A stretch of 64,000 nt of DNA from Duganella zoogloeoides (lineage in GTDB: Bacteria; Pseudomonadota; Gammaproteobacteria; Burkholderiales; Burkholderiaceae_D): contig NZ_CP140152.1 of NCBI RefSeq assembly GCF_034479515.1, positions 5,394,001-5,458,000 of the forward strand, given 5' to 3'. Shown here in pieces: positions 42,896 through 53,193 of the stretch. The position numbers were made by a program, and so were the translations under genes. Each line of letters starts with the position of its first letter. The stretch's first letter is position 1. Under the pieces are notes generated by a model. It made no database searches, was not told the DNA's origin, and saw nothing but the letters and a program-made list of their open reading frames with translations.

Positions 42896-44380
42896 CTACA
42901 AAGACTTGCGGAGACTGACTGGAGGGATTTTGAGGGCTTCGCGATATTTGGCAACAGTGCGTCGCGCAATCACCATGCCCTGTTCTCCCAGCATGTCCGC
43001 AATCTTACTGTCGGATAAAGGATTTTTAGGGTCTTCAGCTCCTGTCAGTTGCACGATCAGTGCCCGTATCGCCGTCGAACTGGCTTCACCTCCCGCTTCG
43101 GTGGCGACGTGGCTACCAAAAAAATATTTCAGCTCAAACATGCCGTGCGGCGTCAGCATGTATTTCTGAGTTGTTACCCGAGAAATGGTGCTCTCGTGTA
43201 AACCCAGTGTATCAGCAATTTCGCGAAGCACAAGGGGGCGCATGGCAACGGCGCCGTGCGAGAAAAAGTTCTTTTGTCGTTCTACTATCGCTTGCGCCAC
43301 GCGCAGGATGGTGTCGAACCGCTGGCGCATATTCTTGATCAGCCACTTCGCTTCCTGCAGCTGCGCGCCCATGGCGCCCTCGCCTCCCTCGCCCTTCTTC
43401 TGCTTGAGCAGGTTGGCGTACATGGCGTTTACGCGCAGGCGCGGCATGACGTCGTTGTTCAGGCTGACCTGCCAGCCGGTGCGCGATTTTTTCACGATCA
43501 CGTCCGGCACCACGTAGTCCGACACGTCGGACGCGAACGCCGCACCGGGGTGCGGATTGCACTGGCGGATCACGGTCTGTACTTCGCGCAAGTCTTCGTC
43601 GTCGCACAGCAGCGCTTTTTTCAGCTTGTTGAAATCGCGCTGGGCAAACCACGTCAGGTGCTTTTCGACGATGGCCACGGCCATCCGTCGCGTCACCAGC
43701 GCGATGCCGGGCAAGCGCTTGATTTGCAGCGCCAGGCACTCGGCCGCATTGCGCGCCCCCACGCCGGCCGGGTCGAAACTTTGCAGCAGCGACAATGCCG
43801 TTTGCAGCTCGTCGAGTTCGACTTCCAGTTCCTCCGGCAGGCGCGCGTGGATCTCGTCGAGCGCTTCTTCGAGGTAGCCGTTTTCGTCGAGCGCGTCGAT
43901 GATCAGCTCGACCAGCGCGCGGTCGCGCAGCTCGAGCACGGTCACCCGCATCTGCTCCATCAGGTGTTCGCGCAGGGTGCAGTGGTGCGCTTCGATTTGC
44001 GGACGCGCGTCTTCGTCGTCGGGCGCCTTGCTGCGGCCGGCGTCGCTCCAGTCCATGTCCGCTTCGGCGGTGGTACTTTCGGTATCGGCGGCGGGGCCTT
44101 CGTAGGCGTCGGCCTCGCCGGCGGGCGCCGCTTCCTGCGGGCCCGATTCGGACGGCGCTTCGCCGGACGGCGCCTGCTGGCTGATGGCGCCGTCGGACAA
44201 CAGCCGCAGCGAATGGTCGAGCGGGTCGTCTAACCGCTCGAGCAAGGGATTGTCGGTCAGGAGTTGTTCGAGTTCCTGGTGCAGCTCCAGCGTGGAGAGC
44301 TGCAGCAAGCGGATCGATTGCTGCAGTTGGGGCGTCAGCGCGAGATGCTGCGAGGTCCGCAGTTGCAACGACTGTTTCAT
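42896..44380 (-). CDS. rpoN: RNA polymerase sigma-54 factor
   Basis: A 494-residue sigma-54. Region I is Gln-rich ([28 protein letters not shown]). An acidic region II of about 60-130 contains the Glu/Asp/Ala stretch. The core-binding region and HTH follow, and the RpoN box [10 protein letters not shown] lies near residue 472. It directs transcription of nitrogen, motility and other genes with enhancer-binding activators. It starts 3 bp after lptB and is co-transcribed with the lpt genes. Confidence 0.95.
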   Translation of the reverse strand: MKQSLQLRTSQHLALTPQLQQSIRLLQLSTLELHQELEQLLTDNPLLERLDDPLDHSLRLLSDGAISQQAPSGEAPSESGPQEAAPAGEADAYEGPAADTESTTAEADMDWSDAGRSKAPDDEDARPQIEAHHCTLREHLMEQMRVTVLELRDRALVELIIDALDENGYLEEALDEIHARLPEELEVELDELQTALSLLQSFDPAGVGARNAAECLALQIKRLPGIALVTRRMAVAIVEKHLTWFAQRDFNKLKKALLCDDEDLREVQTVIRQCNPHPGAAFASDVSDYVVPDVIVKKSRTGWQVSLNNDVMPRLRVNAMYANLLKQKKGEGGEGAMGAQLQEAKWLIKNMRQRFDTILRVAQAIVERQKNFFSHGAVAMRPLVLREIADTLGLHESTISRVTTQKYMLTPHGMFELKYFFGSHVATEAGGEASSTAIRALIVQLTGAEDPKNPLSDSKIADMLGEQGMVIARRTVAKYREALKIPPVSLRKSL

Positions 44381-44383
44381 GGA

Positions 44384-45136
<753 letters not shown>

Positions 45137-45137
45137 G

Positions 45138-45740
45138 TCATTTCCCCGCAGGCTGGGTGGCCGGCACCGGCTGCGCCGGCGCGATCGGCGGGCGCTTGGA
45201 CGATGGCTGGATCACCATGGTGCCGCGGCCGGCGCCCGGTTTGCTCTCGCCGCTGCTGCTGTTCTTCACCGCGAACACTTCGCGGCGGCTGTCGTAGGAT
45301 ATGAACTCGCCATCGACCTGGCTGGTGACCTTGCCCGACTCGAGCTGCTTGATGCGGCCCTTGGAGATCAGCTTGACCAGCTCGGTCTTGTCGTCGTATT
45401 CGATGCGGTCGGCCTGGCCTTCCACCCACTTGTCGGTCTCGCCGTCGAGTTTCTGGCGGAACGTGGCCTGCACGCCGGGCGTGCCGGTGAGCACCACGAA
45501 CTGGTAGCCCTCGGGGTCTTGCGTGACCACCGCCTTCGGCGAGGTCATGCGGATGGTGCCGCGCGTGAGGATGACATTGCCGGTGAAGGTCTTGATCTGC
45601 TTGACGTCATCGGAGTCGGCCTGGTCGAACGACACTTCGATCGGCTTGTTGGAGTCGGCTTTTTCGGCGCGCGCCGGAATGGTCAGTGCCGCCAGCAGCA
45701 GTGCTGCCGACCAGAAGGTGTGCTTGGTGATTGCTCTCAT
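45138..45740 (-). CDS. lptA: LPS transport periplasmic protein LptA
   Basis: A 200-residue periplasmic protein with a signal peptide ending IPARA. The beta-jellyroll OstA-like domain includes TFTGNVILTRGTIRMTSPKAVV and DRIEYDDKTELVKLISKGRIKQLESGK. LptA monomers stack to bridge LptC to LptDE and carry LPS across the periplasm. The C-terminal 35 residues are Pro/Ser-rich and probably disordered. It starts 9 bp after lptC. Confidence 0.92.
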   Translation of the reverse strand: MRAITKHTFWSAALLLAALTIPARAEKADSNKPIEVSFDQADSDDVKQIKTFTGNVILTRGTIRMTSPKAVVTQDPEGYQFVVLTGTPGVQATFRQKLDGETDKWVEGQADRIEYDDKTELVKLISKGRIKQLESGKVTSQVDGEFISYDSRREVFAVKNSSSGESKPGAGRGTMVIQPSSKRPPIAPAQPVPATQPAGK

Positions 45741-45749
45741 AATCTTCCT

Positions 45750-46352
45750 TTAGCGTGCCGCATGCGGCGGCACGGTGATCTTGCCGCGTCCGCCCAATTG
45801 GGTTTGCAGCGTTGCGTTGTTGGCGGTCATGCCGACACCCGTGGCCACCGTCTTGCCCAGGTGCAGTTCGACCGGTGCGACGGTTTCCATCCGTTGCTCG
45901 TCCGGGAACACGGTGAGCGTGGACGTGGTCAGGCTCATGGCCTGGCTTTTGCCACTGGCCGGGCGTACCACGCTGACGTTGCCGTCGAGCTTGACGCGCG
46001 AGTTGTCCTGATCGACGCGGGCGGTGTCGCCGCGCACCGTCATTGGCGGATGCTCGGCCGACAAGGTGTTGATATAGGGCTTGATGATGTCGGACGCTTC
46101 TTCGGCCGGCAGGTGGGTGAGCTTGTCGCCGGAAATGATATAGGCCGGCTTGCCGTCCTTGGTCATGCGCACCACGCTGAACCGGTCGATGATGTAATCG
46201 GGCTCGTTGCGGAACTTGTCCTGCGCCGTATCCTGGTTCGATTCGTTAATCAACTGCACCATCCAGCCGGTACCGACGGCCACGAATACGCCGATGACGA
46301 CCATCCAGGTGAGCGACCAGCGGTGGGCGGTTCTTTTACGTACGTTAGGCAT
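45750..46352 (-). CDS. lptC: LPS export protein LptC
   Basis: A 200-residue bitopic protein. One N-terminal membrane helix (LTWMVVIGVFVAVGTGWMVQLI) precedes a periplasmic jellyroll (YIIDRFSVVRMTKDGKPAYIISGDKLTHLP; NVSVVRPASGKSQAMSL). It takes LPS from LptBFG and hands it to LptA. The ATG overlaps the kdsD stop. kdsC, normally found between kdsD and lptC, is not present here. Confidence 0.92.
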   Translation of the reverse strand: MPNVRKRTAHRWSLTWMVVIGVFVAVGTGWMVQLINESNQDTAQDKFRNEPDYIIDRFSVVRMTKDGKPAYIISGDKLTHLPAEEASDIIKPYINTLSAEHPPMTVRGDTARVDQDNSRVKLDGNVSVVRPASGKSQAMSLTTSTLTVFPDEQRMETVAPVELHLGKTVATGVGMTANNATLQTQLGGRGKITVPPHAAR

Positions 46353-47374
46353 CAGATCACCTTGGCGCGTGTGAGGTCGTGGATGTGCAGCGCGCCGACC
46401 AGCTTGCCATCGGCGTCGGCCACCAGCACTTGGTTGATGCGGAACTGTTCCATGATTGCGACCGCATCGACCGCCAGCTGTTCCGGCGCGATGCTGCGCG
46501 GGTTGGCGTGCATGACGTCGCGGATCAGGACCTGGGTGAAGTCCTGCACCTTGTCGATCATGCGGCGCAGGTCGCCGTCGGTAAATACGCCGATCGGTCT
46601 GTCCTCGGCATCGACCACGGCGGTCATGCCCATGCCTTTTTTGGTCATTTCAAGCAGCGCGTCGGTGAGCTTGACGTCGGCACGCACCTTGGGCACATCG
46701 GCGCCGCTGCGCATGACGTCGCGCACGTGGGTGAGCAGGCGCCGGCCCAGCGCCCCGCCCGGATGCGACCGGGCAAAATCTTCTTCCCTGAAACCGCGCA
46801 GATCGAGCAAGGCCACTGCCAGCGCGTCGCCCAGCGCCAGCGTGACGGTGGTGGACGTGGTGGGCGCCAGGTTCATCGGGCACGCTTCCTTGGCCACCGC
46901 TACATTGAGGTGGACGTCGGCGATGCTGGCCAGGCTGGAGCCTGGTTTACCGGTGATGGCAATGACCTTGCTGCCCATGCGCTTGACCACCGGCAGGATG
47001 GTCATCAGCTCGGTACTTTCGCCCGAGTACGAAATGGCAATGAAAGCGTCGTCAGCAGTAACCATGCCGAGGTCGCCGTGCGCAGCCTCGGCCGGATGTA
47101 CGAACATGGCGGGGGTGCCGGTGGAGGCGAACGTGGCTGCCATCTTGCGAGCGATGTGGCCGGACTTGCCGATACCGGACACCACCACCCTGCCCTTGCA
47201 ATTAAACAACAGTTCAATCGCTTTGACGACGGTATGGTCGTCACCCAGGCGCAGCTCCAGCGCAGTAATGGCAGCAGCCTCGTTTTGCAACGTTTCACGG
47301 GCGAGCCGCAGCGCATGCGCCGCCATTTTTGCGTCAAAAGCTTTCAGCATTGTTTTTTCATGGGTTACACTCAT
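46352..47374 (-). CDS. kdsD: Arabinose-5-phosphate isomerase
   Basis: A 340-residue enzyme converting ribulose 5-phosphate to arabinose 5-phosphate for KDO synthesis. The SIS domain contains VSGIGKSGHIARKMAATFASTGTPAMFVHPAEAAHGDLG in segments at about 67-105 and ISYSGES. Two CBS domains follow (VMRSGADVPKVRADVKLTDALLEM; VMHANPRSIAPEQLAVDAVAIM). The ATG at 47374 is used; a TTG two codons upstream is less likely. It leads the kdsD-lptCAB-rpoN-hpf run. Confidence 0.93.
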   Translation of the reverse strand: MSVTHEKTMLKAFDAKMAAHALRLARETLQNEAAAITALELRLGDDHTVVKAIELLFNCKGRVVVSGIGKSGHIARKMAATFASTGTPAMFVHPAEAAHGDLGMVTADDAFIAISYSGESTELMTILPVVKRMGSKVIAITGKPGSSLASIADVHLNVAVAKEACPMNLAPTTSTTVTLALGDALAVALLDLRGFREEDFARSHPGGALGRRLLTHVRDVMRSGADVPKVRADVKLTDALLEMTKKGMGMTAVVDAEDRPIGVFTDGDLRRMIDKVQDFTQVLIRDVMHANPRSIAPEQLAVDAVAIMEQFRINQVLVADADGKLVGALHIHDLTRAKVI

Positions 47375-47476
47375 ACCCAAGTATAGCCGAATTAAGAAAG
47401 CAAAAAACTTGCCAGTCGAAACATTGTGCCTGCGTGGGGCGAAACCACTGAATAAAAAACTGACGGCTACGGCAAC

Positions 47477-49459
47477 ATGACGTTTTCCCCGCTCGAACTG
47501 ACCCTGGTGTTGTTAGGCAGCGCCGTGCTGGGCGTGGTGGCCTTCCGCATGATGCATTTGCCGCCCATGCTCGGCTACCTGGCCGTCGGCATCCTGATCG
47601 GCCCCCACGCGCTCGGCTGGGCCATGGAAAGCGAAGCCACCCACGGCCTGGCCGAGTTCGGCGTGGTATTCCTGATGTTCTCGATCGGGCTCGAATTCTC
47701 GCTGCCCAAGCTGCTGGCGATGCGCGGCATCGTGTTCGGCCTCGGGCTGGCGCAGGTGGCGTTTACCATCATTGCCACCTTGCTGTTCGGCTGGCTCATC
47801 GCCAGCCAGCTACCGGCCCATTTGCAGATCAGCTGGCAAGGCGCGTTTGCACTCGGCGGCGCGCTGGCCATGTCGTCCACCGCCATCGTGGTCAAGATGC
47901 TGACCGAGCGGCTCGAGCTCGAGAGCGAGCATGGCCGCAAGATCATCGGCATTTTGCTGTTCCAGGATCTGGCCGTGGTGCCGCTGCTGATCATGATCCC
48001 GTCGCTGGGCCAGCGCCCGGACGCGCTGGCGGAAACCCTGGCCTGGGCCGGTGTCAAGGCCGTGATCGTATTGACCCTGCTGCTGTTCGTCGGCCACCGC
48101 CTGATGCGCGGCTGGTTTACCATCGTGGTCAAGCGCCGCTCGCAGGAACTGTTCATGCTCAACCTGCTCCTGATCACGCTGGGCGCGGCATGGATCACCG
48201 AACAGGCCGGGCTGTCGCTGGCGCTCGGGGCGTTTGTCGCTGGCATGCTGATTTCCGAGACCGAGTACAAGCACCAGGTGGAAGAAGACATCAAGCCGTT
48301 CCGCGACGTGCTGCTGGGACTGTTCTTCATCACGGTGGGCATGCTGCTCAACCTGCGCATGGTGATCGACAACTGGTGGCTGGTGCTGATCCTGCTGATC
48401 GGGCCGGTGCTGGTGAAGTTTGCCCTGATCGCCGCGCTGGCCAAGCTGTTCGGCTCGAGCGATGGCGTGTCGATCCGCACCGGCCTGGCGCTGGCGCAGG
48501 CCGGCGAATTCGGCTTCGTGCTGCTCAACCTCGCCAGCGGCAACAAGCTGATCGATCCGTTCATCACCCAGGTGGTGCTGGCCTCGATGGTGCTGTCGAT
48601 GCTGGTGGCGCCGCTGATCATCGCCAAGTCCGACCAGATCGTCATGAAGCTGGCCAGCAACGACTGGATGATGCAGTCGCTGGCGCTGACCAAGATCGCC
48701 AGCCGCACCATGTCCACCAACAAGCACGTGATCCTGGCCGGGTTCGGCCGCAGCGGCCAGAGCCTGGCTACCCTGCTGTCCGAAGAGAAAATCGACTACC
48801 ACGCGCTCGACCTCGACCCCGAGCGGGTGCAGGTGGCGCAGGCGGCCGGCCTGCAAGTGTCGTACGGCGACGCCGCGCGGCGCGAAAGCCTGGTCGCGGC
48901 CGGTATCTACCGCGCCAGCGCGGTGGTGATCACCTACGCCAGCACACCGTCGGCATTGAAGGTGCTGCACCAGGTGCATTTGCTGGCGCCGAATTTGCCG
49001 GTACTGGTACGCTCGCACGACGACACCGACCTCGACGCCCTGAAAGCGGCCGGCGCGGCCGAAGTGGTGCCGGAACTGATGGAAGGCAGCCTGATGCTGG
49101 CCTCGCACACCTTGGTGATGCTGGGCGTGCCGCTGCGCAAGGTCGTGCACCGCGTGCAGGCCGCGCGCGAAGCGCGCTATGCGTCGCTGCGCGGCTTCTT
49201 CCACGGCTTTTCCGACGTCGGCGAAGACGCTGACCTCGACCGCCTACACCCGGTCACCCTGGCCGACAACACGCCCAGCGTGGGCAGGCAGCTGGGCCAG
49301 TGCCTGCTGGCCGACAGCGGCGCCGTGGTTGCCAGCCTGCGTCGCGGCAAGCAGGTAATCGACTTCGGTCCCGAGACCGTGCTGGCCGCCGGCGACGTGG
49401 TCGTGCTGCGCGGCGCGGCCGACGCCGTGGCGCGCGCCGAGAATTTGCTGCTGCGCTGA
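47477..49459 (+). CDS. Kef-type monovalent cation:proton antiporter with RCK domain
   Basis: A 660-residue CPA2-family transporter. About 12 membrane spans fill residues 1-385 (LGYLAVGILIGPHALGW; GALAMSSTAIVVKMLTERLE; LGILLFQDLAVVP-like segment). A TrkA-N/RCK nucleotide-binding domain starts near 415 (VILAGFGRSGQSLATLL), and a TrkA-C domain lies near the C-terminus. It resembles KefB/KefC potassium efflux systems, with potassium or proton exchange as the likely role. The gene is divergent from kdsD across 102 bp. Confidence 0.9.
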   Translation: MTFSPLELTLVLLGSAVLGVVAFRMMHLPPMLGYLAVGILIGPHALGWAMESEATHGLAEFGVVFLMFSIGLEFSLPKLLAMRGIVFGLGLAQVAFTIIATLLFGWLIASQLPAHLQISWQGAFALGGALAMSSTAIVVKMLTERLELESEHGRKIIGILLFQDLAVVPLLIMIPSLGQRPDALAETLAWAGVKAVIVLTLLLFVGHRLMRGWFTIVVKRRSQELFMLNLLLITLGAAWITEQAGLSLALGAFVAGMLISETEYKHQVEEDIKPFRDVLLGLFFITVGMLLNLRMVIDNWWLVLILLIGPVLVKFALIAALAKLFGSSDGVSIRTGLALAQAGEFGFVLLNLASGNKLIDPFITQVVLASMVLSMLVAPLIIAKSDQIVMKLASNDWMMQSLALTKIASRTMSTNKHVILAGFGRSGQSLATLLSEEKIDYHALDLDPERVQVAQAAGLQVSYGDAARRESLVAAGIYRASAVVITYASTPSALKVLHQVHLLAPNLPVLVRSHDDTDLDALKAAGAAEVVPELMEGSLMLASHTLVMLGVPLRKVVHRVQAAREARYASLRGFFHGFSDVGEDADLDRLHPVTLADNTPSVGRQLGQCLLADSGAVVASLRRGKQVIDFGPETVLAAGDVVVLRGAADAVARAENLLLR

Positions 49460-49496
49460 TCCGGCGCGGCAGTTGCACCAACTTAGCAAGGCAGTC

Positions 49497-50150
49497 ATGT
49501 CCGCAGGTTTTACCCCGCAAGAAATCGACACCGTCTATCGCGTCATCCAGGAGCGGCGCGACGTGCGCCACTTCGTTCCCGGCCCGGTGGACGAAGCGGT
49601 GATCGCGCGCCTGCTGCACGCGGCGCACCAAGCGCCCAGCGTCGGCTATATGCAGCCGTGGCGCTTCATCCGCATCGCCAGTCCCGCCGTGCGCAGCGCC
49701 ATCATCGACCTGGTGGAAGCCGAACGGCTCAACACGGCCGCAGCGCTGGGCGCACGCGGCGCCGAATTCATGCGGCTAAAAGTGGAAGGCATCCGCGAGT
49801 GCGGCGCGCTGTTCGTGGTGGCGCTGGCCGACGGCCGCGAAGCGCACGTGTTCGGCCGCCGCACGCTGCCCGAGATGGACCTGGCGTCGGTCGCCTGCGC
49901 GATCCAGAACATGTGGCTCGCTTCGCGCGCCGAGGGACTGGGCATGGGCTGGGTATCGCTGTTCGACCCGGAACAACTGGCGCAACTGCTGGCCATGCCC
50001 GACGGCGCGCGGCCGGTGGCCGTGCTGTGCCTGGGGCACGTGGCGCAATTCTATCCACGGCCGATGCTGGAAATGGAGGGGTGGGATACGCGCCGTGCGC
50101 TGGATTCGCTGGTGGCGGTAAATACGTGGTCCAACACCGCCGGAAAGTAG
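49497..50150 (+). CDS. bluB: 5,6-dimethylbenzimidazole synthase BluB-like nitroreductase
   Basis: A 217-residue nitroreductase-fold flavoprotein. RRDVRHFVPGPVDEAVIARLLHAAHQAPSVGYMQPWRF is the FMN-binding start (residues about 20-57). EMDLASVACAIQNMWLASRAEGLGMGWVS is typical of BluB, which cleaves FMN to make the lower ligand of cobalamin. No other cobalamin genes are in the window. The ATG at 49497 has AAGG upstream; the TTG at 49473 is less likely. Confidence 0.85.
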   Translation: MSAGFTPQEIDTVYRVIQERRDVRHFVPGPVDEAVIARLLHAAHQAPSVGYMQPWRFIRIASPAVRSAIIDLVEAERLNTAAALGARGAEFMRLKVEGIRECGALFVVALADGREAHVFGRRTLPEMDLASVACAIQNMWLASRAEGLGMGWVSLFDPEQLAQLLAMPDGARPVAVLCLGHVAQFYPRPMLEMEGWDTRRALDSLVAVNTWSNTAGK

Positions 50151-50240
50151 GCGTCTGAACCAAGTCATGCTTGGCAGGTCTAAACAATGACCTCGCCTAT
50201 CTGCGAGTGAACATTCCAATGCGTTATGCATGGAGCTCGC

Positions 50241-50748
50241 ATGAAGGAAAAGAAGCAGCAAAAGACCAACTGGAAAAATATTGGCCAGCCCGACTTGCGC
50301 CATCTCGACAGGTCGAAACGACTTCCCGACCAGCCCCTGGTGCGAACCGTAGATTCAGCCGATGCTGCCATGATCATCCTGGAACAACATCTGGGATTTA
50401 TCGACGCAGGCATCACCCAAGTGGAAATCATCACGCCGATGGACGTGGTTGTCATTGAGCGAGCCAATCTACGGCACATCGTCGAAACGTCAGGATGCAC
50501 GTGAGCGCTATGTCAGGCACGCTCTTGCAACGATCCGAGATCCCTACGAAATATGGATTGTCGAATACGAAGACGAGAATGGCAAGGAAGAACTGCGCCA
50601 TGTCTATATCGGCGCCTTCCAAGGTAAGCAACATATGCTGGTGGTGTTCATCGACACGACCGGCCGGGTACTCTGGAATTTCATGCACGGCGATGGCAAG
50701 GCGCTCAACAAACATCGACATGGCGAATGTATTTACATTCGCCCGTAA
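50241..50748 (+). pseudogene. Frameshifted PBECR-like nuclease gene
   Basis: Two overlapping frames appear to be one gene. The first (50241-50504, MKEKKQQKTNWKN...ANLRHIVE) loses the frame near 50484-50488. The second, in the next frame to 50748, continues KRQDARERYVRHALATIRDPYEIW, then HVYIGAF, LVVFIDTTGRVLWN and LNKHRHGECIYIRP. This second part has the look of the phage Barnase-EndoU-ColicinE5/D-RelE-like nuclease families. Joining HIVE to KRQDARERY needs a 2-nt loss to be undone or one nucleotide skipped. The second frame has no ATG start of its own, supporting a disabled gene. Confidence 0.6.
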
Positions 50749-50754
50749 AAGCAA

Positions 50755-50777
50755 AAGGCAAGCTGTGCGCTTGCCTT
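50755..50777. terminator. Hairpin after the nuclease-like gene
   Basis: AAGGCAAGC / GCTTGCCTT, a 9-bp perfect stem with a 5-nt loop, 7 bp after the stop codon. The following bases are not T-rich, so termination would be weak. The region from here to 50953 shows no gene. Confidence 0.45.
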
Positions 50778-50953
50778 CGCTAGCTTGTTGTTAACCCTGT
50801 ACAGCACAGGAGCAGAGGTCTCACACGACACAAATTCCGGGGTACTTGCGGTGTCCCTCGACTGGCTATTGCCGCCCCGGGGCAGTCAGTCTCGCGCTCT
50901 ACGCGTAAATTGTACTCCACATCGCACGTGGCGACACAAACCCGAAATAAAAA

Positions 50954-52144
50954 TCACGCCGCCGGCGCGCTGCTGACCACGCGGTTGCGCCCGGCCTCTT
51001 TGGCTGCGTACAGGCGCAGGTCGGCAGCGGCGACCCAGGCGCGGGCGATGGCGACCGGGTCGCCTTCGGCGTCGCCCGGATGCAGGGCTGCCACGCCGAT
51101 CGACACCGTCACCGACACTTGCAGCTCGGGCGTAAGGGCGATCATGGTGGCAGCCACGCCGGCGCGGATGCGCTCGGCAACGAAGGCGGCGCTGTCGAGC
51201 GGCGCATCGATCAGCAGCACCACGAATTCCTCGCCGCCGAAGCGCGCCAGCGCATCCGAGGCGCGCAGCTCGTTCTTGATGCGGCTGGCGACTTCGCGCA
51301 GCACTTCGTCGCCGCCGCCGTGGCCCACGGTGTCGTTGACGCGCTTGAAGTGATCGACGTCGATGTACATGAACGAGATCGGATACGCCTGGCGGCGGGC
51401 GCGGGCGATTTCTTCCAGCAGGCGGCGGTCGATGTAGCGGCGGTTGTAGACGCCGGTGAGCGAGTCGGTCAGACCGATGTACTTGAGCATCTCGTTACTG
51501 ATGACGTTTTCCAGGCAGATGGCAACGATCGACGCCATGTGCTCGACGAAATCGGTGCCCAGGCTGGGCGTGAAACGGGTGGGGTCGCGGCTGGCCAGGT
51601 TGAGGCTGCCGATGATGCGCTTGTTGCGCAGCAGCGGTACCAGCGCCACGCTTTGCAGCCCCGTTGTCGCGTTGGGAAAGGCGGCACCGTGACGGTGCGC
51701 ATCGAACATACCCAGCAGCGGCTTGGGCGGCGGCGAGGTCGCGGTGCGCTCGGACAGGTCGAAGCCGAGCGCATCGAGCGCTTCCACGAAAATCAGGTCG
51801 GGAAAATCCTCGAACACCACGTCGAGCTTGAGCATGACGGTGCGGATATCTTCACCCTCGTCCAGCAGCGTGAGGGTAACCGCGTCGAGCTCGGAAATGA
51901 CCGGCAACACGCTGAGGATGGTGCCGACCAGATCGGGGAAGTTGCCGGCGCTGACGATGTTCAGGTCGAACGCCTGGTGGCGCGTCATGATCGAGTGATT
52001 GCGTTCAGCCTGCTCCAGCAGATAGGCCATGCGGGCGCGGAGAGCCTGGTTTTCGGCGGCCAGCTTGTTGACCAGTTCAGCGTCTTGCGCCGCGTAGTCC
52101 GTATCCTTGCTCGGCGCCAACTTGCCGGTTGCAGTCTGCGTCAT
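50954..52144 (-). CDS. GGDEF-domain diguanylate cyclase with DUF484/GAF-like sensor
   Basis: A 396-residue cytosolic signalling protein. A coiled coil (about residues 25-55) leads into a DUF484/GAF-like sensor (65-215, with VALVPLLRNKRIIGSLNLASRDP). The C-terminal GGDEF domain starts near 225 (LTDSLTGVYNRRYIDRRLLEE). The active-site motif is GGEEF, so cyclic-di-GMP synthesis is expected. No RxxD inhibitory site is clearly placed. The ATG at 52144 has AAGGA upstream; a GTG seven codons earlier is possible. Confidence 0.9.
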   Translation of the reverse strand: MTQTATGKLAPSKDTDYAAQDAELVNKLAAENQALRARMAYLLEQAERNHSIMTRHQAFDLNIVSAGNFPDLVGTILSVLPVISELDAVTLTLLDEGEDIRTVMLKLDVVFEDFPDLIFVEALDALGFDLSERTATSPPPKPLLGMFDAHRHGAAFPNATTGLQSVALVPLLRNKRIIGSLNLASRDPTRFTPSLGTDFVEHMASIVAICLENVISNEMLKYIGLTDSLTGVYNRRYIDRRLLEEIARARRQAYPISFMYIDVDHFKRVNDTVGHGGGDEVLREVASRIKNELRASDALARFGGEEFVVLLIDAPLDSAAFVAERIRAGVAATMIALTPELQVSVTVSIGVAALHPGDAEGDPVAIARAWVAAADLRLYAAKEAGRNRVVSSAPAA

Positions 52145-52236
52145 AAATAATTCCTTGCTCTTCACCCAATATCTGGTCTTGCATAACCTTACGCCAAGTT
52201 ATGCCGCTTGGGAATGCCCCGCCGGCCGGAAGTGCA

Positions 52237-53094
52237 TTAAAACGCCAGCGCAACCGCGATTTCCTGGCCCACCCGCACGATACGGCCATCACCGGCGGTA
52301 ACGATGGCGTTCATACCGAAACACAACGCACCATCGAGCTCGGGTTTCGCGCGGTAGCTTTGCAGGATTTCCAGCGGATCGGGACCGAACTCGCCGGTGG
52401 CCTGGTCCACCGATGGCATCGGGCAACGCGGGCACGGCTTGACGGGTTTTAATTCGACCTCGCCGATCTGGAAGGCGTCGGTGTAGTCTTCCTCGAACGC
52501 TTCGATGCCGGCGATCACCACGTTCGGCCGGAAGCGGTTCATCGGCAGCGCCGCGCGGCCGGCGCCGCGCAGTTTGTCGTTGAGGTCATCCAGCGAGCCC
52601 TGGCCGATGACCAGGATCGGGAAACCATCGGAAAACAGCGTGGTGGCGGCAACGTCGCCGGTCCACTTCTGGCTGACCACCCGCACGGCGCCGGCATGGA
52701 ACCGTACCAGCCGGCAAGGCACGCCCAGCGCTGCGCTGAACCATGCGGCTGTAGCGTCGTCGCAGTCATAGGCGCGCAGGCTGTCATCCCAGATGTGCAC
52801 GCGGCGCGTGGGCGCCGACTGCGCATCGGGCCGCGCCAGCGCCAATTCCAGCGACGGCATGCCAGGGAAGGCCAGCGCCAGCGTGTCGGCGTGCAAGGTG
52901 GGGGTGATCAGCGCCATGCGCGGAAAATCACGTTGCGTCATGTAGCCGCCGTTGGCATCGACCACCATCCATTCGCGGTCGACGATTTTTGCATCGGCAG
53001 TGGCCAGGCCGGCCGTGGTCAGCAACGCTTGCGGCAGCGACAGGCCGGCGCAGGATTTGATCGGGTAGAGGACGAGTTCTGACAGGATGGGCAT
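52237..53094 (-). CDS. MOSC-domain protein, YcbX-like
   Basis: A 285-residue protein. The N-terminal MOSC_N beta-barrel (LSELVLYPIKSCAGLSL; REWMVVDANGGYMTQRDFPRMALI) precedes the MOSC domain, with the conserved cysteine region KPCPRCPMPSVDQATGEF near residue 222 and GCxG-like FGMNAIV. It probably binds molybdenum cofactor and reduces N-hydroxylated compounds with a partner reductase. YcbX often carries a C-terminal ferredoxin domain; none is present here. Confidence 0.88.
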   Translation of the reverse strand: MPILSELVLYPIKSCAGLSLPQALLTTAGLATADAKIVDREWMVVDANGGYMTQRDFPRMALITPTLHADTLALAFPGMPSLELALARPDAQSAPTRRVHIWDDSLRAYDCDDATAAWFSAALGVPCRLVRFHAGAVRVVSQKWTGDVAATTLFSDGFPILVIGQGSLDDLNDKLRGAGRAALPMNRFRPNVVIAGIEAFEEDYTDAFQIGEVELKPVKPCPRCPMPSVDQATGEFGPDPLEILQSYRAKPELDGALCFGMNAIVTAGDGRIVRVGQEIAVALAF

Positions 53095-53165
53095 GGCACA
53101 CACGGAAAGCGGCGCGACCAGCGCGCGGTTAGTCGGATTGCAATCTTGCGATATTGATTCACAAC

Positions 53166-53187
53166 GGGGGCGCGTGGCGGCGCCCCC
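53166..53187 (-). terminator. GC-rich hairpin after the NYN gene
   Basis: GGGGGCGC / GCGCCCCC with a 6-nt loop lies just after the stop of the NYN-domain gene (minus strand). It lacks a clear T-run, so it is a weak terminator candidate. Confidence 0.4.
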
Positions 53188-53193
53188 GGGGTA

